64,000 nucleotides of DNA, taken from assembly GCF_001423295.1 (NCBI RefSeq), contig NZ_LMNG01000034.1:55290-119289 (forward strand). The letters are read 5' to 3'. The translations under genes and the position numbers were made by a program. Shown here in pieces: positions 8,685-16,928 of this stretch (positions are counted from its first letter, which is position 1; each line of letters opens with the position of its first letter). A model generated the notes under the pieces. That model made no database searches, was not told the origin of the DNA, and worked only from the letters and a program-made list of their open reading frames with translations. The stretch is from Methylobacterium sp. Leaf112. GTDB lineage: Bacteria; Pseudomonadota; Alphaproteobacteria; Rhizobiales; Beijerinckiaceae.

Positions 8685-10595
8685 ATGACACCCGATCCCG
8701 CGCAAGCGCCGGACGGCGCACCGCCCGCGCGCCCCGGCCTCGTCGCCACCTATCGCCGGCTGTGGCCCTACCTGTGGCCGTACGGCCGGCCCGACCTGCA
8801 GCGGCGGGTGTTCCTCGCGTTCGGCCTGCTGATCGTGGCGAAGTTCGTCACCATGGTGACGCCGTTCACCTTCAAGTGGGCGACCGACGCCCTGGTGGCC
8901 CTGACCGACCCGAAGCCCGGCGCCGCGATTCCCACCGGCGTGTTCGCCGCCCCGATGGTGCTCATCGGACTCTACGGCCTGTCGCGGGTGGCGATGGCCG
9001 GGCTGACGCAGGTGCGCGACGGGCTGTTCGCCAAGGTGGCGATGCACGCCGTGCGGCGTCTCGCCCTGCAGACCTTCGATCACATGCACCGGCTCTCCCT
9101 GCGCTTCCACCTCGAGCGCAAGACCGGCGGCCTGACCCGGGTGCTGGAGCGCGGCCGCGGCGGGATCGAGGAACTGTCGCGCCTGATGGTGCTGACCCTG
9201 GTGCCCACCATCGTCGAGTTCGTCCTCGTCATCGGCGTCCTCGCCTACGAGTTCGACTGGGTCTACTCGGCCGTGGTGTTCGTCATGGTGGCGGCCTATC
9301 TCGGCTTCACCTGGAAGGCGACGCAGTGGCGCATCGAGATCCGCCGCCGGATGAACAACTCCGACACCGACGCCAACACCAAGGCGGTGGATTCGCTCCT
9401 CAACTTCGAGACGGTGAAGTACTTCGGCGCGGAACGCCGTGAGGCGGAGCGCTACGACGCCTCCATGGCCAAGTACGAAAAGGCCTCGACGCAAACCTAC
9501 GTGTCGCTCGCCGTGCTCAACGCCGGCCAGGCGGTGATCTTCACCATCGGCATGACCGTGGTGATGTGGCTGGCGGCGCGGGACATCATGGCCGGGCGCA
9601 CCACGCTGGGCGGGTTTGTGCTGGTCAACACCATGCTGATCCAGCTCTCGATGCCGCTCAACTTCATGGGCATGATCTACCGCGAGATCAAACAGGCGCT
9701 GATCGACATCGACGACATGTTCCTCATCCTGCACCGCAACCCCGAGATCGCCGATCGACCCGACGCGACCCCGCTGCGAGCCCAGGGCGGGACGGTGGAG
9801 TTCCGGGACGTGCGCTTCGCCTACGATCCCGCCCGGCCGATCCTGCGCGGTGTCTCCTTCACGGTGCCGGCGGGCCAGACCGTCGCCATCGTCGGCCCCT
9901 CGGGCGCCGGCAAGTCGACCCTGTCGCGGCTGCTGTTCCGGTTCTACGAGCCGCAGGGCGGGCGCATCCTGGTCGACGGCCAGGACATCGCCGGCGTCAC
10001 CCAAGGGTCGCTGCGCGCCGCCCTCGGCATGGTCCCGCAGGACACGGTGCTGTTCAACGACACCATCGGGTACAACATCCGCTACGGCTGCTGGGACGCC
10101 ACCGACGCCCAGGTGCGCGAGGCCGCCGCACTCGCCCAGATCGACCGCTTCGTCTCCGCCCTGCCGGAGGGCTACGACACCCCCGTGGGCGAGCGCGGCC
10201 TGAAGCTGTCCGGCGGCGAGAAGCAGCGCGTCGCCATCGCGCGCACCATCCTGAAGGGCCCGCCGATCCTCGTCCTCGACGAGGCGACCTCGGCCCTCGA
10301 CAGCTTCACCGAACGCGAGATCCAGGACGCCCTCGACACCATCTCGCAGAACCGCACCACCCTCGTCATCGCCCACCGCCTCTCGACGGTGGTCAACGCC
10401 GACGAGATTCTGGTGTTGGACAAGGGCGTGATCGTCGAGCGTGGGGCGCACCAGGGGTTGCTGGATGCCGGTGGGGTCTATGCGTCGCTGTGGAGCCGGC
10501 AGCGGGAGGCTGATGCGGCTTTGGCGGTTTTGCAGGGGGCGGACGGTGAGCGGGGGCGTGTGGGGGTTGGGCGGGAGGCTGTACCGGCGGAGTAA
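8685..10595 (+). CDS. Atm1/HMT1-type ABC transporter, fused permease and ATPase
   Basis: A 636-residue half-transporter. Six transmembrane helices occupy about residues 30-330. The nucleotide-binding domain follows, with Walker A GPSGAGKST, ABC signature LSGGEKQR and Walker B ILVLDEATSALD. The order TM then ABC, NYFGAE-like VKYFGAERREAERY and the YNIRYG stretch after the Q-loop are typical of the Atm1 (AtmA) group. That group exports glutathione-linked compounds and metals and supports Fe-S or heavy-metal homeostasis. All ATPase motifs are intact, unlike the ABC-like protein at 26.7 kb. Its stop lies immediately before the AT-rich island. Confidence 0.92.
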   Translation: MTPDPAQAPDGAPPARPGLVATYRRLWPYLWPYGRPDLQRRVFLAFGLLIVAKFVTMVTPFTFKWATDALVALTDPKPGAAIPTGVFAAPMVLIGLYGLSRVAMAGLTQVRDGLFAKVAMHAVRRLALQTFDHMHRLSLRFHLERKTGGLTRVLERGRGGIEELSRLMVLTLVPTIVEFVLVIGVLAYEFDWVYSAVVFVMVAAYLGFTWKATQWRIEIRRRMNNSDTDANTKAVDSLLNFETVKYFGAERREAERYDASMAKYEKASTQTYVSLAVLNAGQAVIFTIGMTVVMWLAARDIMAGRTTLGGFVLVNTMLIQLSMPLNFMGMIYREIKQALIDIDDMFLILHRNPEIADRPDATPLRAQGGTVEFRDVRFAYDPARPILRGVSFTVPAGQTVAIVGPSGAGKSTLSRLLFRFYEPQGGRILVDGQDIAGVTQGSLRAALGMVPQDTVLFNDTIGYNIRYGCWDATDAQVREAAALAQIDRFVSALPEGYDTPVGERGLKLSGGEKQRVAIARTILKGPPILVLDEATSALDSFTEREIQDALDTISQNRTTLVIAHRLSTVVNADEILVLDKGVIVERGAHQGLLDAGGVYASLWSRQREADAALAVLQGADGERGRVGVGREAVPAE

Positions 10596-10708
10596 CATAA
10601 ATTGCGTTACTTAAATGATTTGGAGTCTTGAGATGGGTCGAATTAAGTATCGATTACCTTTCCTGAGTTGGATCTAGATTATGAGTTTATAGAATGATGC
10701 TTTGTACA

Positions 10709-11200
10709 TCACGCGGGGCCTAAAAAATGCGTGTAGACTCGGTCAAGTAGTCCGCTATAGGCATTGAAGTAGTTTTGAAGTTTGCTTGACGAAACATCTA
10801 CATGAACCTTCTTTCGATGAGCAATCGTAATGCGGTCGTCGACCATATTATCGAGATGCTGCTTCTCAGCATCAAGCTCATTGTCCCATTGACGCTTTAA
10901 TTCCGCTTCGAACGCCGAATCGAATAAGCCAACGAGTTCAAGAATTTTAGTAGTCTTAGGGTTTTGGTAGCTTTCGCAGATTTTCTCGATGGGCCTGTAG
11001 ATGCGGCTATTTGACCTTTGCTTGGCATACTCAATAAAAATGCGCTTAAGCAATTGCTCAAGGCTTCCGCAAATAGAAACGCAGATTTGTTGGCTTGATA
11101 AGGATATAAGTTCATCCCGATCTTTTCCAGACCCGGCCTTGATGATAGCTATCTGAAATTTTAGGCGATCAAACTCGGCTTGAAGCTCTTGCCGCTTCAT
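10709..11200 (-). CDS. HEPN-domain protein, putative RNase partner of a DUF262 protein
   Basis: A 163-residue, mostly helical protein that I place in the HEPN superfamily (MAE_28990/MAE_18760-like). The sequence shows R123-x4-H128 (DDRITIAHRKK), the HEPN catalytic motif Rx4-6H, preceded by a long helix-rich segment with SLEQLLKRIFIEYA. HEPN proteins are usually metal-independent RNases. Its ATG overlaps the stop of the upstream DUF262 gene by four bases (ATGA), so the two are translationally coupled. Base composition is strikingly AT-rich (one 60-base line counted at 42% GC) against GC-rich neighbours, indicating recent acquisition. HEPN assignment rests on motif and context, not on a search. 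Confidence 0.72.
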   Translation of the reverse strand: MKRQELQAEFDRLKFQIAIIKAGSGKDRDELISLSSQQICVSICGSLEQLLKRIFIEYAKQRSNSRIYRPIEKICESYQNPKTTKILELVGLFDSAFEAELKRQWDNELDAEKQHLDNMVDDRITIAHRKKVHVDVSSSKLQNYFNAYSGLLDRVYTHFLGPA

Positions 11201-12306
11201 ATCTTAGCAAAGGCCTTTTCGGCCTCCTCCATGCGCTTCTTAACGTTTTCCTCGTCAGCAGTGGCCCTTATATAGCCCTCGATGAAGCGCTCGTTCTGTA
11301 ATAGTTCGTTGTAGGCAGATAGTGCTGCTACAGCTTTGGGGTCCGCTTTTTTCGTGAGGCGATGGGCGAGCGCACAGGTCACCGCGTCAAAGACTGCGGT
11401 GTTAAGAGAGCGGTCAGGGCGGAAGGTTCGAGCGCCCAGTGCCTTTGTAACAAACCCTACTGTTTTAAGAAAAATTTCACCTAGCTCTTGCAGCTGCGCA
11501 TCTGGCAGGCTTCGTTTTTCCTTCATGTAATTATTAAGAAAATGCTTCATAGGGCTTTTGTATTCGGCGCCCTTTTCATAGAAGGCCATAAATCGTAGGA
11601 TGAGTTCTACGTCTTTAAGGCGCTTGCTTTTGGGGCCGTATACCTTCCGCCACTCCGCATTTTCATTGAGATTGTGCAGATAATCATTGAATCTACCATG
11701 GCAAATACATGATCTAATCTCTTGAGGCGAAAGCTTGATTCCGCCAGTGTTGATTCGCTCGAAAACTTCGTAGACGCTATTGATTTCACCCTCGGGCAAA
11801 TCTTGCTTAAATACCGTGGCGTGGATCACTGCATCATCTAGGCGTGCGCGATCAGCCTCATCTAGTGTCTTGTAGCTCCGTCCGCCGAACTTTGTTTCAA
11901 TTCCAGTTAGTAAAAATTCCTTTCCATTTATAACACCTTCGGTAAAATATAGAAGTGACTTCAAGCGTTGCTGGCCGTCAATCACAAGGTGCTTTCCGGA
12001 TTCGGCTTCCTTAAACAGAAAAATCCCGGGGACGGGGAGGCCTAGAAGGAGTGACTCTATAAAACGAGAGCACTGGTTCTGGGACCAGACAAAAGCGCGC
12101 TGGAATGGAGGAATGTAGAAAAGCTTCTTTCCCATTCGTGAAACAAGTGTCTCGACCGGATAGTCGACGCCGAATGAAGAAATCGAGAACAAATCGCCGG
12201 TGGTTGATACGTCCTCATCCGCATCCTCGACATTCGTTAAATCTTCTAATTCTTCTTTCAATTGTTCAATGTCGTTCACGATTTTCTCCTGGGCGTCCGC
12301 CCCCAA
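11197..12306 (-). CDS. DUF262 (GmrSD N-terminal type, ParB/Srx fold) protein
   Basis: A 369-residue protein with the DUF262 hallmarks: IPPFQRAFVW at residues 65-74, the active-site-type DGQQR at 110-114, and VFERINTGGIKLSPQEIRSC near 210. In GmrSD-type systems the same fold is fused or paired with a DUF1524 HNH nuclease and cleaves modified DNA using NTP. Here there is no DUF1524 domain, and the downstream partner is a HEPN protein instead. An acidic N-terminal coiled segment (residues 8-34) precedes the domain. First gene of a two-gene AT-rich unit. Role in phage defence is inferred from family and partner. Confidence 0.85.
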   Translation of the reverse strand: MGADAQEKIVNDIEQLKEELEDLTNVEDADEDVSTTGDLFSISSFGVDYPVETLVSRMGKKLFYIPPFQRAFVWSQNQCSRFIESLLLGLPVPGIFLFKEAESGKHLVIDGQQRLKSLLYFTEGVINGKEFLLTGIETKFGGRSYKTLDEADRARLDDAVIHATVFKQDLPEGEINSVYEVFERINTGGIKLSPQEIRSCICHGRFNDYLHNLNENAEWRKVYGPKSKRLKDVELILRFMAFYEKGAEYKSPMKHFLNNYMKEKRSLPDAQLQELGEIFLKTVGFVTKALGARTFRPDRSLNTAVFDAVTCALAHRLTKKADPKAVAALSAYNELLQNERFIEGYIRATADEENVKKRMEEAEKAFAKI

Positions 12307-12519
12307 TTATTACAATAAAGCCCTGCAAGCAGATTATTAAAGAGTTTTAAGCTGAGCAATGATTCATATGCTACAGAAATAATTTCAGCCAAAGCTGAGC
12401 GTTGAAACAATCCCTAGCCAGAGATGTTATTTTGCATAGGTTGGGAATCTTGCACAAGACCGAAACGGCCGATTCATTTTCATTTTGTTTGGTGCGGGTA
12501 TCACATGCATAATGAGGGC

Positions 12520-12753
12520 ATGACCGAGCTTCTGGATCACGCCATCGAGCGCGTCCGCGCCCTCCCGCCCGAAACACAGGACGCGTTCGCCCGCGTCCTG
12601 CTGAACCTTGCGGGCGACGAGGACGACCAAGCCGTCTATCACCTCACGCCGGCCGAAGAGGCATCGCTCGCCAAGTCCCTCGAACAGGCCGAACGCGGCG
12701 AGTTCGCGACGGACGAACAGGTGCGGGCGGTCTGGGCGAAGCACGGCCTTTGA
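12520..12753 (+). CDS. Antitoxin of a ParE/RelE-type pair
   Basis: A 77-residue acidic protein (MTELLDHAIERVRALPPETQ ... TDEQVRAVWAKHGL). Its layout, with an N-terminal helical pair and a C-terminal VxxxWAKHGL tail, is typical of short antitoxins encoded just before RelE/ParE toxins. The ATG at 12520 follows GAGGG closely; an ATG at 12505 is an alternative that adds five residues. The stop overlaps the TTG start of the toxin. The pair probably autoregulates. Confidence comes mostly from the partner. Confidence 0.75.
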   Translation: MTELLDHAIERVRALPPETQDAFARVLLNLAGDEDDQAVYHLTPAEEASLAKSLEQAERGEFATDEQVRAVWAKHGL

Positions 12754-13043
12754 GACTGCGCTACACCCCGGAGGCGGTGGCCGAACTCGCCGGCGTCCTC
12801 GATGGGATCGCGGACCAGTCTCCACAGGGCGCGCGTCGCGTCCGGTCGCGCATCCTGAAGACCATCGATCTCCTCGCGGAGCATCCTCACGGCGGCCAGC
12901 GCACGAACCATCCGACGCTGCGTCGCATCGTGGTGCGACCCTATCCCTACCTGATCTTCTACCGTGTCACCGACACCGAGTTGATCATCATCGGTGTCCG
13001 CCATGCCGCCCGTGACCCGGCGTCCATGCCGGATGCGCCGTGA
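12750..13043 (+). CDS. RelE/ParE family toxin
   Basis: A 97-residue protein with the ParE fold pattern: RYTPEAVAELAGVLDGIADQ, then ILKTIDLLAEHPHGGQR, RRIVVRPYPYLIFYRV and the final strand ELIIIGVRHAARDP. Such toxins inhibit gyrase (ParE) or cleave ribosome-bound mRNA (RelE); the two are not separable here. It appears to start at TTG on the antitoxin stop (TTGA), which favours coupled translation. It lies at the right border of the AT-rich island but is itself GC-rich. Confidence 0.85.
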   Translation: MRLRYTPEAVAELAGVLDGIADQSPQGARRVRSRILKTIDLLAEHPHGGQRTNHPTLRRIVVRPYPYLIFYRVTDTELIIIGVRHAARDPASMPDAP

Positions 13044-13109
13044 CGCTGAACGAGTGGGTGCGCGGGCCTACAGACAGCCGAAGCGGCCAAGTCCCAAAGC
13101 CTTGGGGAC

Positions 13110-13355
13110 TCAAAGCTGTCGGTCGGCTCGAGCAACAGCGAAGTTGTCCTGCATCCGCATCAGCGTCTCCCGTGACACGCCGAACGCCTTCTCGATGCGC
13201 AACGCCATGTCCGGCGACAGGGCGGCCCGTGCGTCGACCAGATCGGACAGGGTCGGGTGGGGCACCCCAAGGGCTACGGCGGCGTCTGCGCGGGACAGGC
13301 CGGACTCTTCCAACAGTTCGCGGACGAACTCGCCCGGATGGGCCGGGTTCTTCAT
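13110..13355 (-). CDS. higA: HigA-type antitoxin, apparently without its toxin
   Basis: An 81-residue XRE-fold protein: HPGEFVRELLEESGLSRADA, AVALGVPHPTLSDLVDARAA, LSPDMALRIEKAFGVSRETL. This is the HigA addiction-module signature. A higB toxin normally precedes higA in the same operon, which here would be at 13356-13650 on the minus strand. That stretch contains no RelE-like frame, only an inverted repeat. The protein therefore looks like an orphan antitoxin or solitary regulator. It converges with the ParE-type toxin gene. Confidence 0.8.
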   Translation of the reverse strand: MKNPAHPGEFVRELLEESGLSRADAAVALGVPHPTLSDLVDARAALSPDMALRIEKAFGVSRETLMRMQDNFAVARADRQL

Positions 13356-13453
13356 CTGGATTGCGTATCGGTCATTATCTCCCCCACCTTGGCGTTGGGC
13401 GTAGGCCTCCTGCCGAATCCAGTGTTCGCATCAGGGCGAGCGGACGCAACAGG

Positions 13454-13550
13454 CCCCCTCTCCTGGAAGGAGAGGGTTGGGGTGAGGTGTCGTCCATCTC
13501 CGGAAAGGTCACACACCTCACCCTGTCCCTCTCCTTCCAGGAGAGGGGAC
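13454..13550. repeat. Long imperfect inverted repeat (REP-like)
   Basis: The left arm reads CCCCTCTCCTGGAAGGAGAG followed by GGTTGGGGTGAGGTG. The right arm is CACCTCACCCTG followed by TCCCTCTCCTTCCAGGAGAG. Each arm also contains a small internal palindrome around CTCCTggAAGGAG, so the RNA could fold as a cruciform. This resembles dispersed intergenic palindromes of Hyphomicrobiales. It occupies most of the 354-base gap between higA and psd, where I see no gene. Confidence 0.75.
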
Positions 13551-13709
13551 CCGCGCTCGACCTCATCCGGTCTGGTGGCGTCGCTTTCGTTGCCGCCCCA
13601 ACCTTACGCCAACCCCCCCCCAAAGGTTGACGCGCGCCCCCCCGCCTGCCATCGCGCGGGGTCCGGATTCCCGTTCGCGCCCGCGCCGGGCCACGATCTG
13701 AAAGACCGC

Positions 13710-14420
13710 ATGTCCGACCTCCTCGAGACGATTCGCCGAACCCTCGTGCCGATCCACAAGGAGGGCTATCCGTTCATCCTCATCGGCATCGTGCTGACGG
13801 TGATCGGCGGGTACTTCGCCCAGTTCCTCGGGTGGATTTTTCTGATCCTCACCCTGTGGGTCTGCTACTTCTTTCGCGATCCCGAGCGCGTCACCCCGGT
13901 GGGCGACGGGCTGGTGGTGTCGCCGGCCGACGGGCGGGTGAACCTCATCGCCACGGTGCTGCCGCCGCCCGAGCTCGACCTGCCGCAGGAGCCGATGCTG
14001 CGCGTCTCGGTGTTCATGAACGTGTTCGACTGCCACGTGAACCGCGTGCCGATGACGGGCAAGATCGGGCAGATCCACTACACGCCCGGGCTCTTTCTCA
14101 ACGCCGAACTCGACAAGGCCAGCGACGACAACGAGCGCAACGGCCTCGTGCTGGAGACGACGCACGCGGGCGCGCCCTTGCGCATCGGCGTGGTGCAGAT
14201 CGCCGGCCTCGTGGCGCGCCGCATCGTCGGCTGGGTGCATGCCGGCGACACGCTGAACGTCGGCGAGCGCTTCGGCCTCATCCGCTTCGGCTCGCGGGTC
14301 GACGTCTACCTCCCCGTCGGCACCCGCGTGCTCGTGGGGCTGGGCCAGAAGGCGGTGGCGGGCGAGACCGTGCTGGCGGACCTCGCCGGCGGGCCCGAGC
14401 GCGCCTTCCGCCGCATCTGA
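13710..14420 (+). CDS. psd: Phosphatidylserine decarboxylase proenzyme
   Basis: A 236-residue membrane-associated proenzyme that makes phosphatidylethanolamine from phosphatidylserine. Visible features are the hydrophobic segment near residues 20-50, SPADGRVNLIATV, the SVFMNVFDCHVNRVPM block, and the C-terminal GS self-cleavage site (GLIRFGSRVDVYLP) that generates the pyruvoyl group. The short form with an RFGSR site is usual in alphaproteobacteria. It is followed after three bases by pssA, the enzyme that supplies its substrate. The frame is open upstream, but similarity begins at MSDLLETIRR. Confidence 0.95.
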   Translation: MSDLLETIRRTLVPIHKEGYPFILIGIVLTVIGGYFAQFLGWIFLILTLWVCYFFRDPERVTPVGDGLVVSPADGRVNLIATVLPPPELDLPQEPMLRVSVFMNVFDCHVNRVPMTGKIGQIHYTPGLFLNAELDKASDDNERNGLVLETTHAGAPLRIGVVQIAGLVARRIVGWVHAGDTLNVGERFGLIRFGSRVDVYLPVGTRVLVGLGQKAVAGETVLADLAGGPERAFRRI

Positions 14421-14423
14421 GGG

Positions 14424-15305
14424 ATGAGCATGGACGATCTGTTCCCGCCCTTCGCGCCCGACGCCAACGAGCCCCGGCCGCGCCGGTTCAAGCCGGTGCC
14501 GTTCCGGATGATCGCGCCCAACATGATCACCCTGATGGCTTTGTGCCTCGGGCTCACCGCCATCCGCCTCGCCTTCGAGGGGAAGTTCGAGCCCGCCGTC
14601 ATCGCCATCGTGGCCGCCGCCTTCCTCGACGGCATCGACGGGCGGGTGGCGCGGATGCTCAAGGGCACCTCGCGCTTCGGGGCCGAGCTCGATTCGCTGG
14701 CCGACTTCGTCAATTTCGGCTGCGCCCCGGCGCTGATCCTCTACGGCTTCGCCCTGAAGGAGCTGAAATCCGTCGGCTGGATCGTGGCCCTCATCTTCGC
14801 CATCGCCATGGCGCTCCGCCTCGCTCGCTTCAACGCCATGCTGGACGATCCCAACCGCCCGGCCTGGAAGAAGGATTTCTTCGTCGGCATGCCGGCGCCG
14901 GCGGGCGCACTCACCGTGCTGCTGCCGCTCTACCTGCACTTCCTCGGCCTGCCCCTGGAGCGCTGGGCCGCCCCGGTGGTGCTCGGCTACATGCTGTGCA
15001 TCGCGCTCCTCGTGGTCTCCACGGTGCCGACCTTCTCGGGCAAGACGGTCGGCAAGCGCGTGCCGCGGGAAGCGGTGCTGCCGATCTTCCTCGTGGGTGT
15101 CGCGGCCTTCGGGCTGCTGATCTCGTTCCCGTTCGAGGCCATGGTGGCGCTGGCGCTCGGCTACCTCGTCACCCTGCCCATCGGGGCGGCGCAGTACCGC
15201 CGGCGGGCCAAGGCCGAGGCGCGGGCCGCCGCCTCCCTGCCGGCGCCCGCGCCGGACGACCGCGATCCGGGCGGCTCCGAGCGCGATCGCGCCGTGGACA
15301 GCTGA
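14424..15305 (+). CDS. pssA: CDP-diacylglycerol--serine O-phosphatidyltransferase
   Basis: A 293-residue integral membrane enzyme producing phosphatidylserine. The CDP-alcohol phosphatidyltransferase motif is complete: DGIDGRVARML, then SRFGAELDSLADF (DGxxAR...GxxxDxxxD pattern). About seven hydrophobic helices follow. The Ala/Glu/Asp-rich C-terminal tail (from about residue 255) looks disordered. Start lies three bases after the psd stop, so psd-pssA form one operon for phosphatidylethanolamine synthesis. Confidence 0.95.
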   Translation: MSMDDLFPPFAPDANEPRPRRFKPVPFRMIAPNMITLMALCLGLTAIRLAFEGKFEPAVIAIVAAAFLDGIDGRVARMLKGTSRFGAELDSLADFVNFGCAPALILYGFALKELKSVGWIVALIFAIAMALRLARFNAMLDDPNRPAWKKDFFVGMPAPAGALTVLLPLYLHFLGLPLERWAAPVVLGYMLCIALLVVSTVPTFSGKTVGKRVPREAVLPIFLVGVAAFGLLISFPFEAMVALALGYLVTLPIGAAQYRRRAKAEARAAASLPAPAPDDRDPGGSERDRAVDS

Positions 15306-15375
15306 GGCGCCCGCCTGTCGCCCTGCACCGGCATCCCGTAGTCTTCGCGCGAAGAATCAGGCGCGGAGGCCCACG

Positions 15376-15798
15376 ATGCTCGAAGAATTCAAGAAATTCG
15401 CCCTGCGCGGCAACGTGGTCGATCTCGCGGTCGGCGTGATCATCGGCGCGGCGTTCGGCGCCATCGTCACCTCGGCGGTGCAGGACGTGTTCATGCCGAT
15501 GATCGGCGCCATCACGGGCGGCCTCGATTTCTCGAACTATTACATCGCCCTGTCGTCGAGCGTGCAGAAGGGCGCGGCCTATGCCGACGCGAAGAAGCAG
15601 GGCGCGGTGATCGGCTACGGCCAGTTCCTCACCGTGGCGATCAACTTCATGATCGTCGCCTTCGTGCTGTTCCTCGTGATCCGGGCGATGAACCGCCTCG
15701 TCAGCAAGGAGGAGGCGAAGCCCACCCCCGAAGTGCCGGCCGACGTGAAGATCCTCACGGAGATCCGCGACCTCCTGGCGACGAAGCCGGCCGTCTAG
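15376..15798 (+). CDS. mscL: Large-conductance mechanosensitive channel
   Basis: A 140-residue protein with both MscL helices: MLEEFKKFALRGNVVDLAVG and IIGAAFGAIVTSAVQDVFMP for TM1, and FLTVAINFMIVAFVLFLVIR for TM2, followed by a charged helix ending ILTEIRDLLATK. The inner-membrane pentamer opens under turgor to release solutes. A GGAGG-type site precedes the ATG. Length is standard. Confidence 0.96.
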   Translation: MLEEFKKFALRGNVVDLAVGVIIGAAFGAIVTSAVQDVFMPMIGAITGGLDFSNYYIALSSSVQKGAAYADAKKQGAVIGYGQFLTVAINFMIVAFVLFLVIRAMNRLVSKEEAKPTPEVPADVKILTEIRDLLATKPAV

Positions 15799-15828
15799 GG
15801 CCGCGCCGGCCTCCCGGCTGCGCCAGCC

Positions 15829-16083
15829 TCACGGCTGGGGAGGCTTGCCCGTGAGATCCTCCACGAGCCCGTCGAGGGCGTGCTCGACGGCGCCGGTGCC
15901 CTCCTCGTGGGTCTTCAGCCGCACTTCCAGGCGCTTGAGCTGAGGGCCGAACGCCTGGGGCGTCACCGGGTCGCCGAGGTATTCCGGCACCGCCTCGTCC
16001 GTGGTGAAGACCGAGCGCAGTTGCTGGCCGAGGTGATCGCGCACCGGCTCCGGCAGGGCGGCATCGTGGGGGTGGTCGCTCAC
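15829..16083 (-). CDS. Small protein with NepR-like helix
   Basis: An 84-residue protein that starts at GTG with GGGAG upstream. Residues 13-50 read PVRDHLGQQLRSVFTTDEAV, then PEYLGDPVTPQAF and LKRLEVRLK. The HLGxxLRxVF...P...L..LE pattern is shared with the N-terminal segment of the sigma factor at 19.6-20.3 kb, and both resemble the NepR anti-sigma core. NepR proteins bind EcfG and are released by phosphorylated PhyR. This assignment is tentative; otherwise the protein is a hypothetical. Confidence 0.55.
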   Translation of the reverse strand: MSDHPHDAALPEPVRDHLGQQLRSVFTTDEAVPEYLGDPVTPQAFGPQLKRLEVRLKTHEEGTGAVEHALDGLVEDLTGKPPQP

Positions 16084-16176
16084 GGCTGGAAGTCTCCCGT
16101 CGGTTCAAGACTGCACAACGGTCGGGCCCGGGCAAGTGTTGCGTCGGTGCTCACAAATGACGGTCCGCCCCTCGAC

Positions 16177-16203
16177 AAAAAAGCCCCCGTCGCCGGGGGC
16201 TTT
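16177..16203 (-). terminator. Rho-independent terminator of the DUF1236 gene
   Basis: Read on the minus strand it is a perfect hairpin, AAAGCCCCCG / CGGGGGCTTT with a four-base loop, followed by a run of six T. It lies about 48 bases past the stop of the DUF1236 gene. On the plus strand the T run is shorter. Confidence 0.9.
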
Positions 16204-16250
16204 CTCAAATCCGGCCAGGCCGAACGATCAGGTCAGAGGACGGTTCAAGC

Positions 16251-16661
16251 CTAGTCGATGACTTCGACGATCCGGCGGCTGCGGTCGACCAGGACCGGGC
16301 GGTCGTTGACGATGGTGTAGCGCGAGTCGCGGGCGTTGTACTCGTCCGGCACGTCGTAATAGGTCACGCCGGCGCTCGGCAGCACGGTACCGACGCGGAC
16401 ATCGCCGTCATAGGCGTAGGACGAGCGGCGCTCGCGGGTGACGTACTGGCGGAAGCGCGGACGGTCGTCGATGCCGAGGATGCCGCCCACCGTGCCCGTG
16501 GCCGCGCCGACGGCGCCGCCCACGATGGCCCCGAGGGGGCCGGCCGCATCGGCGCCGTCCTGGGCGCCGCGCTCGGCCCCGCGCACGAGGCCCTGGGCCT
16601 GGACGGCCATGGGCAGGCTGAGGGCAAGCACCGAAGCGGCGAGAAGAGTCTTGAGATTCAT
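16251..16661 (-). CDS. DUF1236 domain-containing secreted protein with glycine zipper
   Basis: A 136-residue protein. A signal peptide (MNLKTLLAASVLALSLPMAV, cut after AQA) is followed by a glycine-zipper stretch at about residues 35-62 (GPLGAIVGGAVGAATGTVGG) and the DUF1236 module (FRQYVTRERRSSYAYDGDVR, VTYYDVPDEY, TIVNDRPVLVDRSRRIVEVI). The module is common in Hyphomicrobiales envelope proteins and has no assigned function. Followed by a strong terminator, so probably monocistronic. Confidence 0.88.
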   Translation of the reverse strand: MNLKTLLAASVLALSLPMAVQAQGLVRGAERGAQDGADAAGPLGAIVGGAVGAATGTVGGILGIDDRPRFRQYVTRERRSSYAYDGDVRVGTVLPSAGVTYYDVPDEYNARDSRYTIVNDRPVLVDRSRRIVEVID

Positions 16662-16928
16662 GGTCGGGTCTCCCGAAAGGCTGTCCCGCGACGCCGTGAA
16701 GCACCGCGGGTTCGGGGCCTCAACGTGCGACCCCCCGAAAGGGATGCGGTGAAATCCCGTCTCCTTCCGTGGGAGACTCGGGGCGATCATCCCGAGCCGC
16801 GACGATGTCCGTGTCGGTGATGTGTGGGAAGGCACGATGCTTACTCGCTGAGCAGTTAAGCCTGCGGATTAGGCTGTCTGGGTGGGACGTTGATTATTTA
16901 ATAGTCCACTCGCACAGAAGAGCATCAC

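Noticed and set aside
12105..12350. Plus-strand frame across the start of the DUF262 gene
   Set aside because: Antisense to the DUF262 N-terminus, no ribosome site and no domain.
13375..13623. Possible HigB toxin upstream of higA
   Set aside because: The frame is Arg/Pro-rich, crosses the inverted repeat and has none of the RelE-like strands.
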